64,000 nucleotides of DNA from Planctomycetota bacterium (GTDB taxonomy: Bacteria > Planctomycetota > UBA1135 > GCA-002686595). Every line of letters starts with the position of its first letter. Position 1 is the stretch's first letter. The notes under the pieces were generated by a model, which saw only the letters and a list, made by a program, of their open reading frames with translations, searched no databases and was not told the DNA's origin. The translations under genes and the position numbers were made by a program. The DNA lies in NCBI GenBank assembly GCA_016709875.1, contig JADJLZ010000005.1, positions 186,001 through 250,000 of the forward strand. Direction: 5' to 3'. Of this stretch, positions 44,262 to 52,485 are shown one piece after another.

Positions 44262-44719
44262 GGTTTTTCGGGCGGGTGCGGGACCGGTTTGGGATTCGTC
44301 CGCGGCGGGAGCTGGCTCGGTCCGTCGGGACCCGCCAGGCGCAGCGCCTCCGCGCGCTCGAGCACGGGCGAGAGGTCGGGCATCGTCACCTCGCCCTTCA
44401 CGGGCTCGAGCCCGAGCTTCACGACGTGCGGATCCTTCCAGCCGAGCGGGAAGACGATCTCCGAGAAGATGTCGATCGGAAAGCGCGCGTACCACGGCGC
44501 GTTGAGCGTCACGACCTCCGAGCGGCTGCGGAACCCCGCCTTGTAGAGCGTGATCCGGCGCGTGCCGTAGTCGCTGAAGTGCTCGGTGTACGGCGTCGGC
44601 CCCACGACACGGTCGTCGATGCGCAGCGTGGCGCCGGGAGGATCGCTCACGACGGTCAGCGTGCGCTGGGCCGCGCAACCCGCGCAGGCGGCCAAGAGCA
44701 CGGGCAGCAGAACTCGCAT
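44258..44719 (-). CDS. PEGA-domain lipoprotein
   Basis: This 153-residue lipoprotein has leader MRVLLPVLLAACAGC with lipobox LAAC or CAGC. It is followed by a PEGA domain (LTVVSDPPGATLRIDDRVVG and TPYTEHFSDYGTRRITLYKA), a small surface-exposed beta domain. The C-terminal proline-rich tail may cross peptidoglycan. ATG 44719 is chosen because it gives a compact lipoprotein signal, with AAGGA about 9 bases upstream; a GTG at 44734 is an alternative. The stop overlaps murD (GTGA). Confidence 0.75.
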   Translation of the reverse strand: MRVLLPVLLAACAGCAAQRTLTVVSDPPGATLRIDDRVVGPTPYTEHFSDYGTRRITLYKAGFRSRSEVVTLNAPWYARFPIDIFSEIVFPLGWKDPHVVKLGLEPVKGEVTMPDLSPVLERAEALRLAGPDGPSQLPPRTNPKPVPHPPEKP

Positions 44720-44755
44720 GCTTCGTTCCTTCACGACCCCTCGCAGGAATGGGGC

Positions 44756-44848
<93 letters not shown>

Positions 44849-44898
44849 TGGCAGCGGCGCGGGATGGTACTCGGCGCGCGACCAGCGCACAAGCGCGC

Positions 44899-45651
44899 TC
44901 AGTTCGCGGCTGGCTGCGGGCTCCTCGGGAGCTCGCTTTCGAGCAGATCCGCCTCGAGCGGCCCTCCGCGGAGCTCGCGGGCGAGCTCGTCGAGGTTCGC
45001 GACCGCCTCGCGCAGTGAATCGTGGCTCTGGCGCACGTTGCAGGAGCGCAGCTCGGCCGGCGAGGGGCCCACGCCGAGGAAGCGCAGGATGTGCTCGATC
45101 GCGGCGGGGTCGCGCTGCAGATCCTCGTAGGCGACCTCGAGCACCGGCTGCGAGCGCGTGGCGGCGCGCAGGCCCGCGTAGAACTGGTCGTAGCGCCGTG
45201 CAAACTCGAGCAGTTCGCGCGCGTCGACGCGCACCGCGACGCCATCGTAGGAGGTCTGGCCCCAGCGCCCGGTCTCCCGGGCTCGCAGCAGCGAGAGGAA
45301 GGCGCGCACGCGGCTCTCGCGGCGCAGGATCAGCTTCTTCACGCCCGGATCGCGCAGGAGTTCGGCGAGCACGCCGGGCGCCTGGCCCGCGAGCAGCTTG
45401 AAACCGACTGCGGAGCGGCCGAAATCGGCCTGCCACAGGCCCTCGACGAACGCGCGCGGATCGCGGTCGCGCTCGTGGGTCGTCCCCAGGTGCGCCAGGC
45501 GGCCGTCGCGGAAGCCAGCGGCATAGTAGGGCTCGTCGGTGTGGAAGACCTCGTGGTGGCAGAGGATCTCCGGGTGCGAGTGCAGCAGCCCGCACAGCCA
45601 GTTGCTGCCAGTGCGCGCCTCGCAGGCGATCAGGAATCGGGTGTGCGGCAT
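44899..45651 (-). CDS. Sulfotransferase family protein (Stf0-like)
   Basis: This 250-residue protein has the PAPS 5'-phosphosulfate loop at residues ~11-20 (CEARTGSNWLCGLL) and a 3'-phosphate region (KLILRRESRVRAFLSLLRAR). Both are typical of sulfotransferases and close to the Stf0 trehalose sulfotransferase group (ARTGSN). It would transfer sulfate from PAPS to a sugar or lipid hydroxyl; the acceptor is unknown. ATG 45651 was chosen because upstream extensions run through the tRNA gene. It sits between two serine tRNA genes. Confidence 0.83.
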   Translation of the reverse strand: MPHTRFLIACEARTGSNWLCGLLHSHPEILCHHEVFHTDEPYYAAGFRDGRLAHLGTTHERDRDPRAFVEGLWQADFGRSAVGFKLLAGQAPGVLAELLRDPGVKKLILRRESRVRAFLSLLRARETGRWGQTSYDGVAVRVDARELLEFARRYDQFYAGLRAATRSQPVLEVAYEDLQRDPAAIEHILRFLGVGPSPAELRSCNVRQSHDSLREAVANLDELARELRGGPLEADLLESELPRSPQPAAN

Positions 45652-45737
45652 GCGGAGGTGATCCTCGCATCGGCACGCGCAGCCCCGGGCTTGATGCCTC
45701 GCCCCGAGCACGCCCGCGGGCGCTCCCGGCGCCGGGA

Positions 45738-45825
45738 TGGCGGAGGCGAGAGGATTCGAACCCCTGGTGCCTTGCGGCACAGCGGTTTTCAAAACCGCCG
45801 CGATCGGCCGCTCTGCCACGCCTCC
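45738..45825 (-). tRNA. tRNA-Ser (anticodon TGA)
   Basis: The 88-nt gene has an encoded CCA. The acceptor stem GGAGGCG pairs with CGCCTCC. The anticodon arm is GCGGTTTTGAAAACCGC with TGA as anticodon. A long variable arm (TGTGCCGCAAGGCACC) and T-loop GGTTCGAATCC are present. It reads TCA/TCN serine codons and is not a tRNA-Sec, whose anticodon would be TCA. Confidence 0.97.
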
Positions 45826-45913
45826 GCTGGGAATTGGGGCGGCGCAGAGACTAGGCCGCGGGCGCCCGAGCGTCCAGCGCGGCCGTGTTTCGGTCGATAG
45901 CGCGGGGGACGAG

Positions 45914-46411
45914 ATGGCACACCCCGTACTCGAGTTCGACGGCCGGTTCTTCGAGGCACTCCTGCGTCTGTGTCCGGCGCTCCTGATGGGCGGCCTGATC
46001 GGCTTGAACCGCGATCTGCGCGGCAAGCCCGTGGGCTTCCGCACCCTGGGCCTGGTCGGAATGGGCTCGGCGCTCATGACCTACCTGGGCATCAGCATGG
46101 CCGGGGCGAACGACGGTTCCGCCTCGCGCGTGTTCCAGGGGATCATCACGGGCATCGGCTTCCTCGGCGCGGGGGTGATCCTGCAGCCCAACTCGGAAGA
46201 GCGCGTGCGCGAGGTGCGCGGGCTGACGACGGCTGCGTGCGTGTGGGTCACCGCGTGCATCGGTGCGGCTTGCGGCGCGGGCATGCAGGCCGAGGCGCTG
46301 CTCGTGACGGTGCTCGTGCTGCTCTTGCTCTTCGTCGGCGGCTGGATCGAGCACCGCATCGAGCGCGTGCTGCACCGGGGCTCGCCGCAGCGCGAAGAGC
46401 GCCACGGCTGA
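45914..46411 (+). CDS. MgtC/SapB family membrane protein
   Basis: This 165-residue integral membrane protein has four to five hydrophobic segments. It carries the family signature ALLMGGLIGLNRDLRGKPVG, then FRTLGLVGMGSALMTYLGI, GIITGIGFLGAGVIL and GLTTAACVWVTACIGAACG. MgtC/SapB proteins are linked to Mg2+ homeostasis or acid tolerance; the mechanism is uncertain. It lacks the cytosolic C-terminal ACT-like domain of true MgtC, so it is the short (SapB) type. ATG 45914 gives the normal start. Confidence 0.88.
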   Translation: MAHPVLEFDGRFFEALLRLCPALLMGGLIGLNRDLRGKPVGFRTLGLVGMGSALMTYLGISMAGANDGSASRVFQGIITGIGFLGAGVILQPNSEERVREVRGLTTAACVWVTACIGAACGAGMQAEALLVTVLVLLLLFVGGWIEHRIERVLHRGSPQREERHG

Positions 46412-46427
46412 GCTGCGCCAGACGCGT

Positions 46428-46889
46428 TCAGGCCGGATCCGGCGGGCCGGGTGATTCCTCGGGGCCGGGCAGCGGATCGGGTCCGCTCGTGTCGGTGCGC
46501 ACGTTCTCGAGCACTTCCTCGGCGACGCGCAGCGGACAGCGCGCGCGCAGAGCGAGCGCGACCGCATCGCTGGGACGCGCATCGACGACCGCGTTGACCT
46601 CACCCTTCTTGTTCTGCAACACGACCTGTGCGTAGAAGGTGTTGTTGCGCAGCGCGACGATGTCGACGCGGCGCAGGTCCGAGCCGAGCGCGCGGATCGA
46701 GTCGTAGGCGAGCTGGTGGGTCAGCGGGCGCTCGGTTTGCAAGCCGGTCACGACGCGCCGGATCTCGTGCGCCTCGTTCGAGCCGATCACGATCGGGAAG
46801 CCGCGCTGGCCGTCGCGCTCCTTGAGGAAGATGTACTGCTGGTCCGCTCCCTCGCGGATCACGATCCGGCCCAGTTCCACCGGAACCAT
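46428..46889 (-). CDS. Bifunctional nuclease (BFN) family protein
   Basis: This 153-residue protein carries the BFN domain (DUF151): VELGRIVIREGADQQYIFLK, GFPIVIGSNEAHEIRR, PLTHQLAYDSIRALG and VDARPSDAVALALRARCPL. Plant BFN homologues have nuclease activity; the bacterial role is unclear. ATG 46889 was chosen because family members start at this position and GAAGG lies 7 bases upstream. Longer in-frame starts (46946, 46955) would add an unrelated leader. The C-terminal tail is proline-rich. It is convergent with the MgtC/SapB gene. Confidence 0.85.
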   Translation of the reverse strand: MVPVELGRIVIREGADQQYIFLKERDGQRGFPIVIGSNEAHEIRRVVTGLQTERPLTHQLAYDSIRALGSDLRRVDIVALRNNTFYAQVVLQNKKGEVNAVVDARPSDAVALALRARCPLRVAEEVLENVRTDTSGPDPLPGPEESPGPPDPA

Positions 46890-47134
46890 CGGCACGCCTT
46901 CGGAGGGGTCTTTCACTCGCTCGTTCGCTCCCGTTTCGCCGCGCATCGTCCGCATGGCGATGCGCGCGAAGAGCCTAGCCCGGCACGGGGCGCGAATCGA
47001 GCCGTCCTCCGCGCCGGGCCGGGGGGGAAAGCCGGGTGCGGCCCTTGCCTGGAGGGCGAAGCTGCTGTCTGCTGGGGGGAGCTGAAGGCCGGGGACTTCT
47101 CTTCCCGGCACGGCTCAACGACTGGAGATCGATC

Positions 47135-48175
47135 ATGAGATGGTTGCTTGGCCTTGCACTCGCGTTCGTGGCATACAGCGCCACGGCCGCCCCGCAGAGC
47201 GGGCGTGACGCGCCCGAGTTCGACGGCAAGAAGTGGTACAACACCGCGCCGCTCACCCTGGACGACCTGAAGGGCAAAGCCGTTCACATCGTCGTCTTCC
47301 GGACCTGGTGAGGCCCTTGCAACGCCGAGGTCCCTGAACTCTCCGCCAAGTTCGGCAAGGAAGAGCAGAAGGGCCTGGTGATCATCGGCGTGACCGATGA
47401 AGACTCGAAACTGGTCGACGCGTTCGTCGCCAAGCGCAAGCCCACCTATCCGGTGGTGATCCTGAAGTCCAACGCGCTCGAATCGGCGCTGGGTGTCCCG
47501 CACTTCCCGTTCAACGGCGTCATCGACACCGAGGGCAAGCTCGTCTACGCCGGCGACTCGCCGGAGTCGACCATCGGCAAGGTGATGAAGAACGCCAAGG
47601 GCGGTTCGCCCTGGCCGAAGAAGCTCGTCAAGGCCTCGCTCGCGCTGCGCAACGGTGCGTTCGGCGAAGCCTGGGCTGAGTTGCAGACCGTCGGCAAGGA
47701 CACCTCGCTGGACGACCGCGAGAAGCAAGTCCTCGAGCGCTTCGAGGCCTACGTGCAGTCGAACGTCACGGACGACTTCGCTGCGGCGAAGAAGGAATCC
47801 AGCGGGGGGCTGATCTACCGCGCCGTGCAACGGCTCGAGCCGCTCGCCGCGGCGAAGCCGCCGCTGCCGGTGAGCGAAGAGGCCACTGCCCTGCTGACCG
47901 AGTTGAAGGGGACCCCCAAGTTCGACGACGAGATGAAGGGCGGAGAAGCCTTCAACAGCGCCGACGCGAAGGAGGACGCGGGCGACTATCTCGCCGCGTT
48001 CAATGCCTTCAAGGACATCGCCAAGAAGTACTCCGAAGCCCGCATCGGTTCGGTCGCGACCGGTCGAGCCAAGAGCATCCTGGACCGCGGCATGCCCGGC
48101 TATGCGCCGGCCTGCCCGAAATGCCAGGAGGCCAAGAAGGCCTGCCCCAAGCACCTGAAGCCGGTCAAGCTCTAG
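47135..48175 (+). CDS. Thioredoxin-like protein with in-frame TGA in the CxxC motif: candidate selenoprotein
   Basis: ATG 47135 (GGAG 8 bases upstream) opens with a signal peptide (MRWLLGLALAFVAYSATAA). A thioredoxin/TlpA-like domain follows: LTLDDLKGKAVHIVVFRTW, then TGA at 47309-47311 (codon 59), then GPCNAEVPELSAKFGKEEQK and VIIGVTDEDSKLVDAFV. In relatives this segment reads F-x-x-W-C-G-P-C, so the TGA stands for the first active-site cysteine. The frame continues open for 287 more codons with ordinary codon use to TAG 48175. If TGA is read as selenocysteine the protein has 346 residues with a U-G-P-C redox site. The C-terminal ~200 residues are mostly helical, ending with CPKCQEAKKACPKH. 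Alternatives are a TGC-to-TGA sequencing error or a nonsense mutation. A periplasmic redox role is expected. Confidence 0.8.
47334..47355 (+). promoter_or_regulatory. Possible SECIS-like stem-loop downstream of the in-frame TGA
   Basis: CCTGAACT/AGTTCGG can form a 7-bp stem (47334-47340 with 47349-47355, including one G-U pair) with the 8-nt loop CTCCGCCA. The loop starts 29 nt after the TGA, within the distance usual for bacterial SECIS elements. The loop lacks the G normally found in its first two positions, so the match is incomplete. Competing folds exist (GCCGA 47324-47328 with TCGGC 47352-47356). Confidence 0.25.
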
Positions 48176-48219
48176 CAACTCGAACGCAGGGCGCCGCGCG
48201 ACACGCGACGGCGATCGAT

Positions 48220-48245
48220 CAGGGCGCGCCGCAAGGCGCGCCCTG
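48220..48245 (+). terminator. Hairpin terminator after the thioredoxin-like gene
   Basis: An 11-bp perfect stem (CAGGGCGCGCC with GGCGCGCCCTG) closes a GCAA tetraloop, 45 bases after the stop at 48175. The downstream sequence (TGCTTGGG) has only a weak U content. Confidence 0.6.
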
Positions 48246-48352
48246 TGCTTGGGTGATCGCTACGCACTCCGCCGCTGGCCCCTCCCGCGCAGGACGGATG
48301 GCGAGCTGCGCCCTTTGGGTATGGGATGCACTCGAACCCGGAGGTTTCGCTC

Positions 48353-48856
48353 ATGAACTCGCTGCACAAGATCCACGCACGGTCCCTGATGCGTACGCAG
48401 GTGCTGAAGCTCACGCCCAACATGCCGATCCCGCGCGCGCTCGAACTTTTCGAGGACCACAGGATCAGCGGCGCGCCGGTGGTCGACACCAGCGGCCGCG
48501 TGCTCGGCGTGCTCTCTTCGACCGACGTCACGCGCGCCGAACGCCTCGGTCGCAGCGCGACGCGCGCCGAATCGCGCTCGCTCGCGATGCGCGGGGGCGA
48601 CGACGAGGACGACGACGAACTGGCCGAAGAGGACCTGCTCTCGATCGAGGACTGGGGTCCCGAGACTTCCGAGGGCCCGACCGTGGGGGAATGGATGAAC
48701 CCCGAGGTGATCTCCGTCCGTCCCGACTGCGCGCTGCCCGAACTGTGCCGCCTGCTGGTGGAGAACCGCATCCACCGACTGCTGGTGATGGAGAACGGCG
48801 AACTGCTCGGGATCGTGACCACGAGCGACGTCGTGCGCTGCATCGCGCGCGCGTAG
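48353..48856 (+). CDS. CBS-domain protein
   Basis: This 167-residue soluble protein has two CBS motifs: residues ~8-62 (RTQVLKLTPNMPIPRALELF, SGAPVVDTSGRVLGVLSSTD) and ~110-165 (MNPEVISVRPDCALPELCRL, VENRIHRLLVMENGELLGIV). The motifs are separated by an acidic linker containing DDEDDDELAEEDLL. CBS pairs bind adenosine nucleotides and usually regulate a partner, which is not identifiable here. ATG 48353 is preceded by GGAGG with 8-base spacing; an in-frame ATG at 48326 lacks a ribosome site. Confidence 0.85.
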   Translation: MNSLHKIHARSLMRTQVLKLTPNMPIPRALELFEDHRISGAPVVDTSGRVLGVLSSTDVTRAERLGRSATRAESRSLAMRGGDDEDDDELAEEDLLSIEDWGPETSEGPTVGEWMNPEVISVRPDCALPELCRLLVENRIHRLLVMENGELLGIVTTSDVVRCIARA

Positions 48857-48922
48857 CTTCCCGATGGCTCGTGGGCGCCGGGCGCGGGTAGGATTCCGAG
48901 GTTCCAACGAGACCTCGGAAAG

Positions 48923-49975
48923 ATGAACTCGCGATCCCAGGAACAGGCCCGGACCTCGCCGGCCGCGCCGTCCTACCCCGACAATCCCGTGCTGGTGCGC
49001 CTGTGGCGCGGCAGCGAGGTCGAGTCGCAGCACCGCGGCGCGTGGGTCTTCACCGACGCCGACGGGGGCGTGCTCGACGGAGCGGGCGCCTTCGAGACAC
49101 CGTACTTCACGCGCAGCTCGGTGAAATGCCTGCAGGCTTTGCCGCTGCTCGAATCGGGCGCAGCCGAGCGCTTCGGCTACGGCTCGCGCGAGATCGCGCT
49201 CGCGATCTCCTCGCACAACGCGGAGGAGATCCACACGAGCTGCGTCGCCGGGATGCTCGCGCGCGAAGGACTCCAGGCTCAGCACCTGCTCTGCGGCCCG
49301 CAGCCTCCGGGCGATCCGAAGGCGCGCGCGGACCTTGCGCGCCGCGGGGAGAAACCTGGGGCGATCCACAACAACTGCTCGGGCAAGCACGCCGGCTTCC
49401 TGGCGCTCGCGCTGCAACTGGGCCTCGCGCCCGAACAGTATCTCGAACCGCGCGCGCCTGCGCAGGCGGCTGTCCGGCGCGCGGTGTGCGAGCTCTCGGG
49501 CGTCGACGAGGACGCGCTCGGCTGGGCGATCGACGGCTGCAGCGCGCCGACCTTCCGCATGCCGCTCACGGCGCTGGCGCGTGCCTTCGCGCGCGTCAGC
49601 TCGCCTGCTGGCCTTGCTCCGCCGCGCCGCGCGGCCTGCGAGCGCATGCTCGAGGCGGTCGCAGCGCACCCGGAGCTGATCGCGGGCAACCACAAGCGCA
49701 TCTGCACCGACATTGCGCGCGTCACCCGCGGCCGGCTCTTCCCCAAGCTCGGCGGCGAGGCGATCTATGCCATCGGTATCCGCGGCAAGGAGCGCGCGCT
49801 CGCGCTCAAGATCGACGACGGCGGCTACCGCGCGCTGCACGCGACCCTGGTGGGACTGCTGCGGCGGCTCGAACTCGCGTCGGCCGAGGAACTCGCGGCG
49901 CTCCAGGCCTGGGAAGAACGGCGGCTCTTCAATTGGGCCGGGCTGGACGTCGGCCACACCGAGGCGCTCGTCTGA
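48923..49975 (+). CDS. Asparaginase (AnsA/COG4448-type)
   Basis: This 350-residue protein belongs to the Rhizobium etli-type asparaginase II family (COG4448), unrelated to E. coli AnsB. Marks include RSSVKCLQALPLLESGAAER, ALAISSHNAEEIHTSCVAGM, HNNCSGKHAGFLALA and AIDGCSAPTFRMPLTALARA. These contain the conserved Ser, Lys and Cys residues of the fold. It hydrolyses L-asparagine to aspartate and ammonia, probably in the cytoplasm. It is the first gene of a plus-strand run through inositol-3-phosphate synthase, most members of which overlap or nearly abut. Confidence 0.88.
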   Translation: MNSRSQEQARTSPAAPSYPDNPVLVRLWRGSEVESQHRGAWVFTDADGGVLDGAGAFETPYFTRSSVKCLQALPLLESGAAERFGYGSREIALAISSHNAEEIHTSCVAGMLAREGLQAQHLLCGPQPPGDPKARADLARRGEKPGAIHNNCSGKHAGFLALALQLGLAPEQYLEPRAPAQAAVRRAVCELSGVDEDALGWAIDGCSAPTFRMPLTALARAFARVSSPAGLAPPRRAACERMLEAVAAHPELIAGNHKRICTDIARVTRGRLFPKLGGEAIYAIGIRGKERALALKIDDGGYRALHATLVGLLRRLELASAEELAALQAWEERRLFNWAGLDVGHTEALV

Positions 49976-49988
49976 TGGAGAACCACGC

Positions 49989-50885
49989 GTGAATCGAGCG
50001 TCGCGCCCGCGCTTCCCACCCGCGCCTCCCGGCCTGCCGGTCGACGCCCACAAGGGCCTCGCGGGCCGCGTCGCGCTGGTCTGCGGGAGCCGCACGATGC
50101 CGGGGGCCGCGCTGCTCGCCGCGCGCGCAGCGCAGCGCGCGGGGGCGGGTCTGGTGGCGGTCACGGCTTTCTCCGAGAACCTGCTCGCCGCACTTCCGGT
50201 CGCGGCGCCCGAAGCGGTGCTGCTCGAGGCGCTCGAGCTCTCGCCGCGCGCGGCGAGCGCCTTCGTCCGCTCGCTCGCCGCGCGCGGCGAGCACGCGCTG
50301 CTCGCCGGGCCCGGCCTGGGCCGCCTCGCGCGCACCCGCGCGCTGGTGCGCGCGCTGCTCGAGCAGACGCGCGTGCCGCTCGTGCTCGACGCCGACGCGC
50401 TGAACGAGCTCGGCACCGACCTCGAGCGCGTCCGCCGCGCGCGCGCCCCGGTCGTCCTCACGCCTCATCCGGGTGAGGCCGAGCGCCTGCTGGGGCGGCC
50501 AGTTGGAGGGGACGCGCGTTCGCGCCGGGATGCGGCGATCGAAATCAGCCTGCGCAGCGGCGCGATCTGCTGCCTCAAGGGAGCCCGGACGGTAGTCGCG
50601 GAAGGCGAGCGCGTGTATGTCAACTCGACGGGCAACGCCGGGATGGCGACCGCCGGCGCGGGCGACGTGCTCGCGGGCATCCTGGTCGCCTACCTGGCGG
50701 CATGCAGCACACTCGGGGACGACAAGTGGACGCCCTTCGCGGCGGCGGCGAGCGCCGTCGTCGTGCACGGACTCGCGGGAGACCTCGCGCGGCGCATCCG
50801 GGGCGTGCGCGGACTGGTCGCGGGCGATCTGGTCGAGTTCCTGCCCGCCGCGCAGATCGCGCGCGACCCTCGCGAGCTAGACTGA
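49989..50885 (+). CDS. nnrD: ADP-dependent NAD(P)H-hydrate dehydratase
   Basis: This 298-residue ribokinase-like enzyme repairs hydrated NAD(P)H. Family marks are HKGLAGRVALVCGSRTMPGA (with A-rich helix following), VLDADALNELG, VLTPHPGEAERLLG and NSTGNAGMATAGAGDVLAGI (anion hole GAGD with catalytic Asp). The NnrE epimerase domain often fused at the N-terminus is absent. The start is GTG 49989, 13 bp after the asparaginase stop; no upstream ATG is available in frame. thyX begins 5 bp downstream. Confidence 0.88.
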   Translation: MNRASRPRFPPAPPGLPVDAHKGLAGRVALVCGSRTMPGAALLAARAAQRAGAGLVAVTAFSENLLAALPVAAPEAVLLEALELSPRAASAFVRSLAARGEHALLAGPGLGRLARTRALVRALLEQTRVPLVLDADALNELGTDLERVRRARAPVVLTPHPGEAERLLGRPVGGDARSRRDAAIEISLRSGAICCLKGARTVVAEGERVYVNSTGNAGMATAGAGDVLAGILVAYLAACSTLGDDKWTPFAAAASAVVVHGLAGDLARRIRGVRGLVAGDLVEFLPAAQIARDPRELD

Positions 50886-50890
50886 CGAAC

Positions 50891-51694
50891 ATGACGCTCT
50901 CCCAGATCGCGATGCCCGAGGGGGCGGTGGAGACCCTCGGCGACCGGACCGGATTCGTGGCCCTCGTGGATCGCATGCAGGTCGATCCCGCGCTGAAGGT
51001 CGTGAACAGCGCGCGCATTTCCTACGACAAGCGCAAGCAGGCCTACGACGAGAAGGACAAGAAGCTGTGCCGCTTCCTGTGGGAGCACGGCCACACTTCG
51101 CCCTACCGGCACTCGTTCTACACCTTCCACTGGAAGGCGCCGCTGTTCGTGTTCCGCCAGGCCTTCAAGTACCAGGTCGGCAGCGGCTGGCGCGAATACG
51201 CGGTCGACGGCAACGAGGTCTCGCTGGAGGTCTTCGACGTGCTCTTCGACACGGACAAGGGCTGCAGCTGGAACGAGATCTCCGGCCGCTACGTGCAGTG
51301 GACGCCCGAGTTCTACGTGCCGAGCCTCTTCCGCGGCAACCCGCCGCACGGCAACAAGCAGGCCTCGCTGGACCTGCCCGCGAGCTTCGACCACGCGCGC
51401 GAGCACGAGCTGATGCTCGAGGAGTGCCGCGAGGCCTTCCGCCGCTACGAGGAGCGCATCGGCCGCGGCGTCGCGAAGGAGATCGCGCGCATGTGCCTGC
51501 CGCAGAACCTCTACAGCCAGGCCTACTGGACGGTCTCGCTGCAGGGCGTGATCCATTTCCTCGAGCAGCGCCTCGAGCCCGACGCGCAGTGGGAGATCCG
51601 GCGCTACGCCGAGGCGGTCTACGCGCTCGTCGCGGACGACCTCGAGCGCGTCGGCGTCCGCCGCGACGAAATCGTGAAGCCGCGCAACCCATGA
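50891..51694 (+). CDS. thyX: Flavin-dependent thymidylate synthase ThyX, atypical signature
   Basis: This 267-residue enzyme belongs to the ThyX family, which makes dTMP from dUMP using FAD, NADPH and methylene-THF. The fold is clear: FLWEHGHTSPYRHSFYTFHW, KAPLFVFRQ, SWNEISGRYVQWTPEFYVPS, KEIARMCLPQNLYSQAYWTV and EPDAQWEIRRYA. The hallmark RHR-X7-S is altered: RHR is replaced by KYQ. 35 residues rather than 7 separate it from the Ser in NEISGRY, an insertion of about 28 residues. The Arg before the QWEI segment is kept. Activity is likely but not assured. The stop overlaps the next start (ATGA). Confidence 0.85.
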   Translation: MTLSQIAMPEGAVETLGDRTGFVALVDRMQVDPALKVVNSARISYDKRKQAYDEKDKKLCRFLWEHGHTSPYRHSFYTFHWKAPLFVFRQAFKYQVGSGWREYAVDGNEVSLEVFDVLFDTDKGCSWNEISGRYVQWTPEFYVPSLFRGNPPHGNKQASLDLPASFDHAREHELMLEECREAFRRYEERIGRGVAKEIARMCLPQNLYSQAYWTVSLQGVIHFLEQRLEPDAQWEIRRYAEAVYALVADDLERVGVRRDEIVKPRNP

Positions 51695-52485
51695 GGTTCC
51701 TCGCCAACCTGGCGCTCGTGCCGCTGTGCCTCCTCGCGGCGGCGCCGCAGCAATCCGATCCGGCCCGGCCGGCGCCGGAACTCGTCGCGCTGCAGCAGGC
51801 CCTCGCGCAGCACGAGGTGTGGCTCGAGCCGGCCATCGGGGTGTGCGCGATCCCGGCACGCGTGCTCGTGCGCGCCGATCCGGTCGAGTACGTGCTGTGC
51901 AACCGCACGGGCAACGCGCACGAGAGCCTGTTCGTCACCGAATCGATCCCCAGCCGCATCAACGTCGGCCTGCTGGCGCTCGGCGTGCAGCCCGGCAAGA
52001 ACGCGATCTGGAAAGCCGCCGACCCGCAGCCGACGCGCGAGCAGATGCTCGCCGGGGCGAAGGCCTACAGCGTGGCGCCACCGAGCGGCGAGGGCTTCCT
52101 GCTCTACGTCGCCTGGAAGTCGGGCGAGGAGCTGTACTTCTTCCGGCTCGAGGATCTGATCCGCAACCTCGAGAGCGGCCGCAGCATGCGCCGCGGCGAG
52201 TGGGTCTACCTGGGTTCGCGCAGCGTCCAGAACCCCAAGGCCCCAGAGCAGGAGGTCTTCGTCGCCGACGAAGAGGGCAACCTCGTCAACCTGTGCTTCT
52301 TCGAACAGGGCAACACGCTGCTGACCGGGGCGCTGCCCGAGTGCGAGACGCAGACGATCTGGGTCGGCAACTCGCCGCTCCTGCCCGACACCGGCCTGCC
52401 GGTGCTGTTTCTCTTCTCGCGCAAGCCGCTCGAGAGCTGTCCCAAGGAGTTGCGGGCTCACCTCCCCGACATCGATGGGCACTGA
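51691..52485 (+). CDS. Exported YdjY-domain-like protein
   Basis: This 264-residue protein has a signal peptide (MRFLANLALVPLCLLAAAPQ). Its core starts VWLEPAIGVCAIPARVLVRA and continues EYVLCNRTGNAHESLFVTE, a pattern of the YdjY-type domain found in many planctomycete exported proteins. The function is unknown. ATG 51691 overlaps the thyX stop (ATGA), and the 3' end overlaps the next gene by 11 bp. Operon linkage to thyX and nnrD does not suggest a biochemical role. Confidence 0.7.
   Translation: MRFLANLALVPLCLLAAAPQQSDPARPAPELVALQQALAQHEVWLEPAIGVCAIPARVLVRADPVEYVLCNRTGNAHESLFVTESIPSRINVGLLALGVQPGKNAIWKAADPQPTREQMLAGAKAYSVAPPSGEGFLLYVAWKSGEELYFFRLEDLIRNLESGRSMRRGEWVYLGSRSVQNPKAPEQEVFVADEEGNLVNLCFFEQGNTLLTGALPECETQTIWVGNSPLLPDTGLPVLFLFSRKPLESCPKELRAHLPDIDGH

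Noticed and set aside
45738..45825. tRNA with TGA anticodon as a possible tRNA-Sec
   Set aside because: The DNA anticodon TGA reads TCA serine codons; tRNA-Sec has anticodon TCA and a longer acceptor stem.
47301..47333. Ten-bp hairpin containing the in-frame TGA as a SECIS element
   Set aside because: In known bacterial SECIS elements the UGA lies 5' of the stem-loop, not at the top of the stem; this hairpin is kept only as a structural observation.
47312..48175. Treating the thioredoxin-like region after the TGA as a separate gene starting at 47378
   Set aside because: That start lies inside the thioredoxin fold, removes the redox motif and signal peptide, and has no ribosome binding site.
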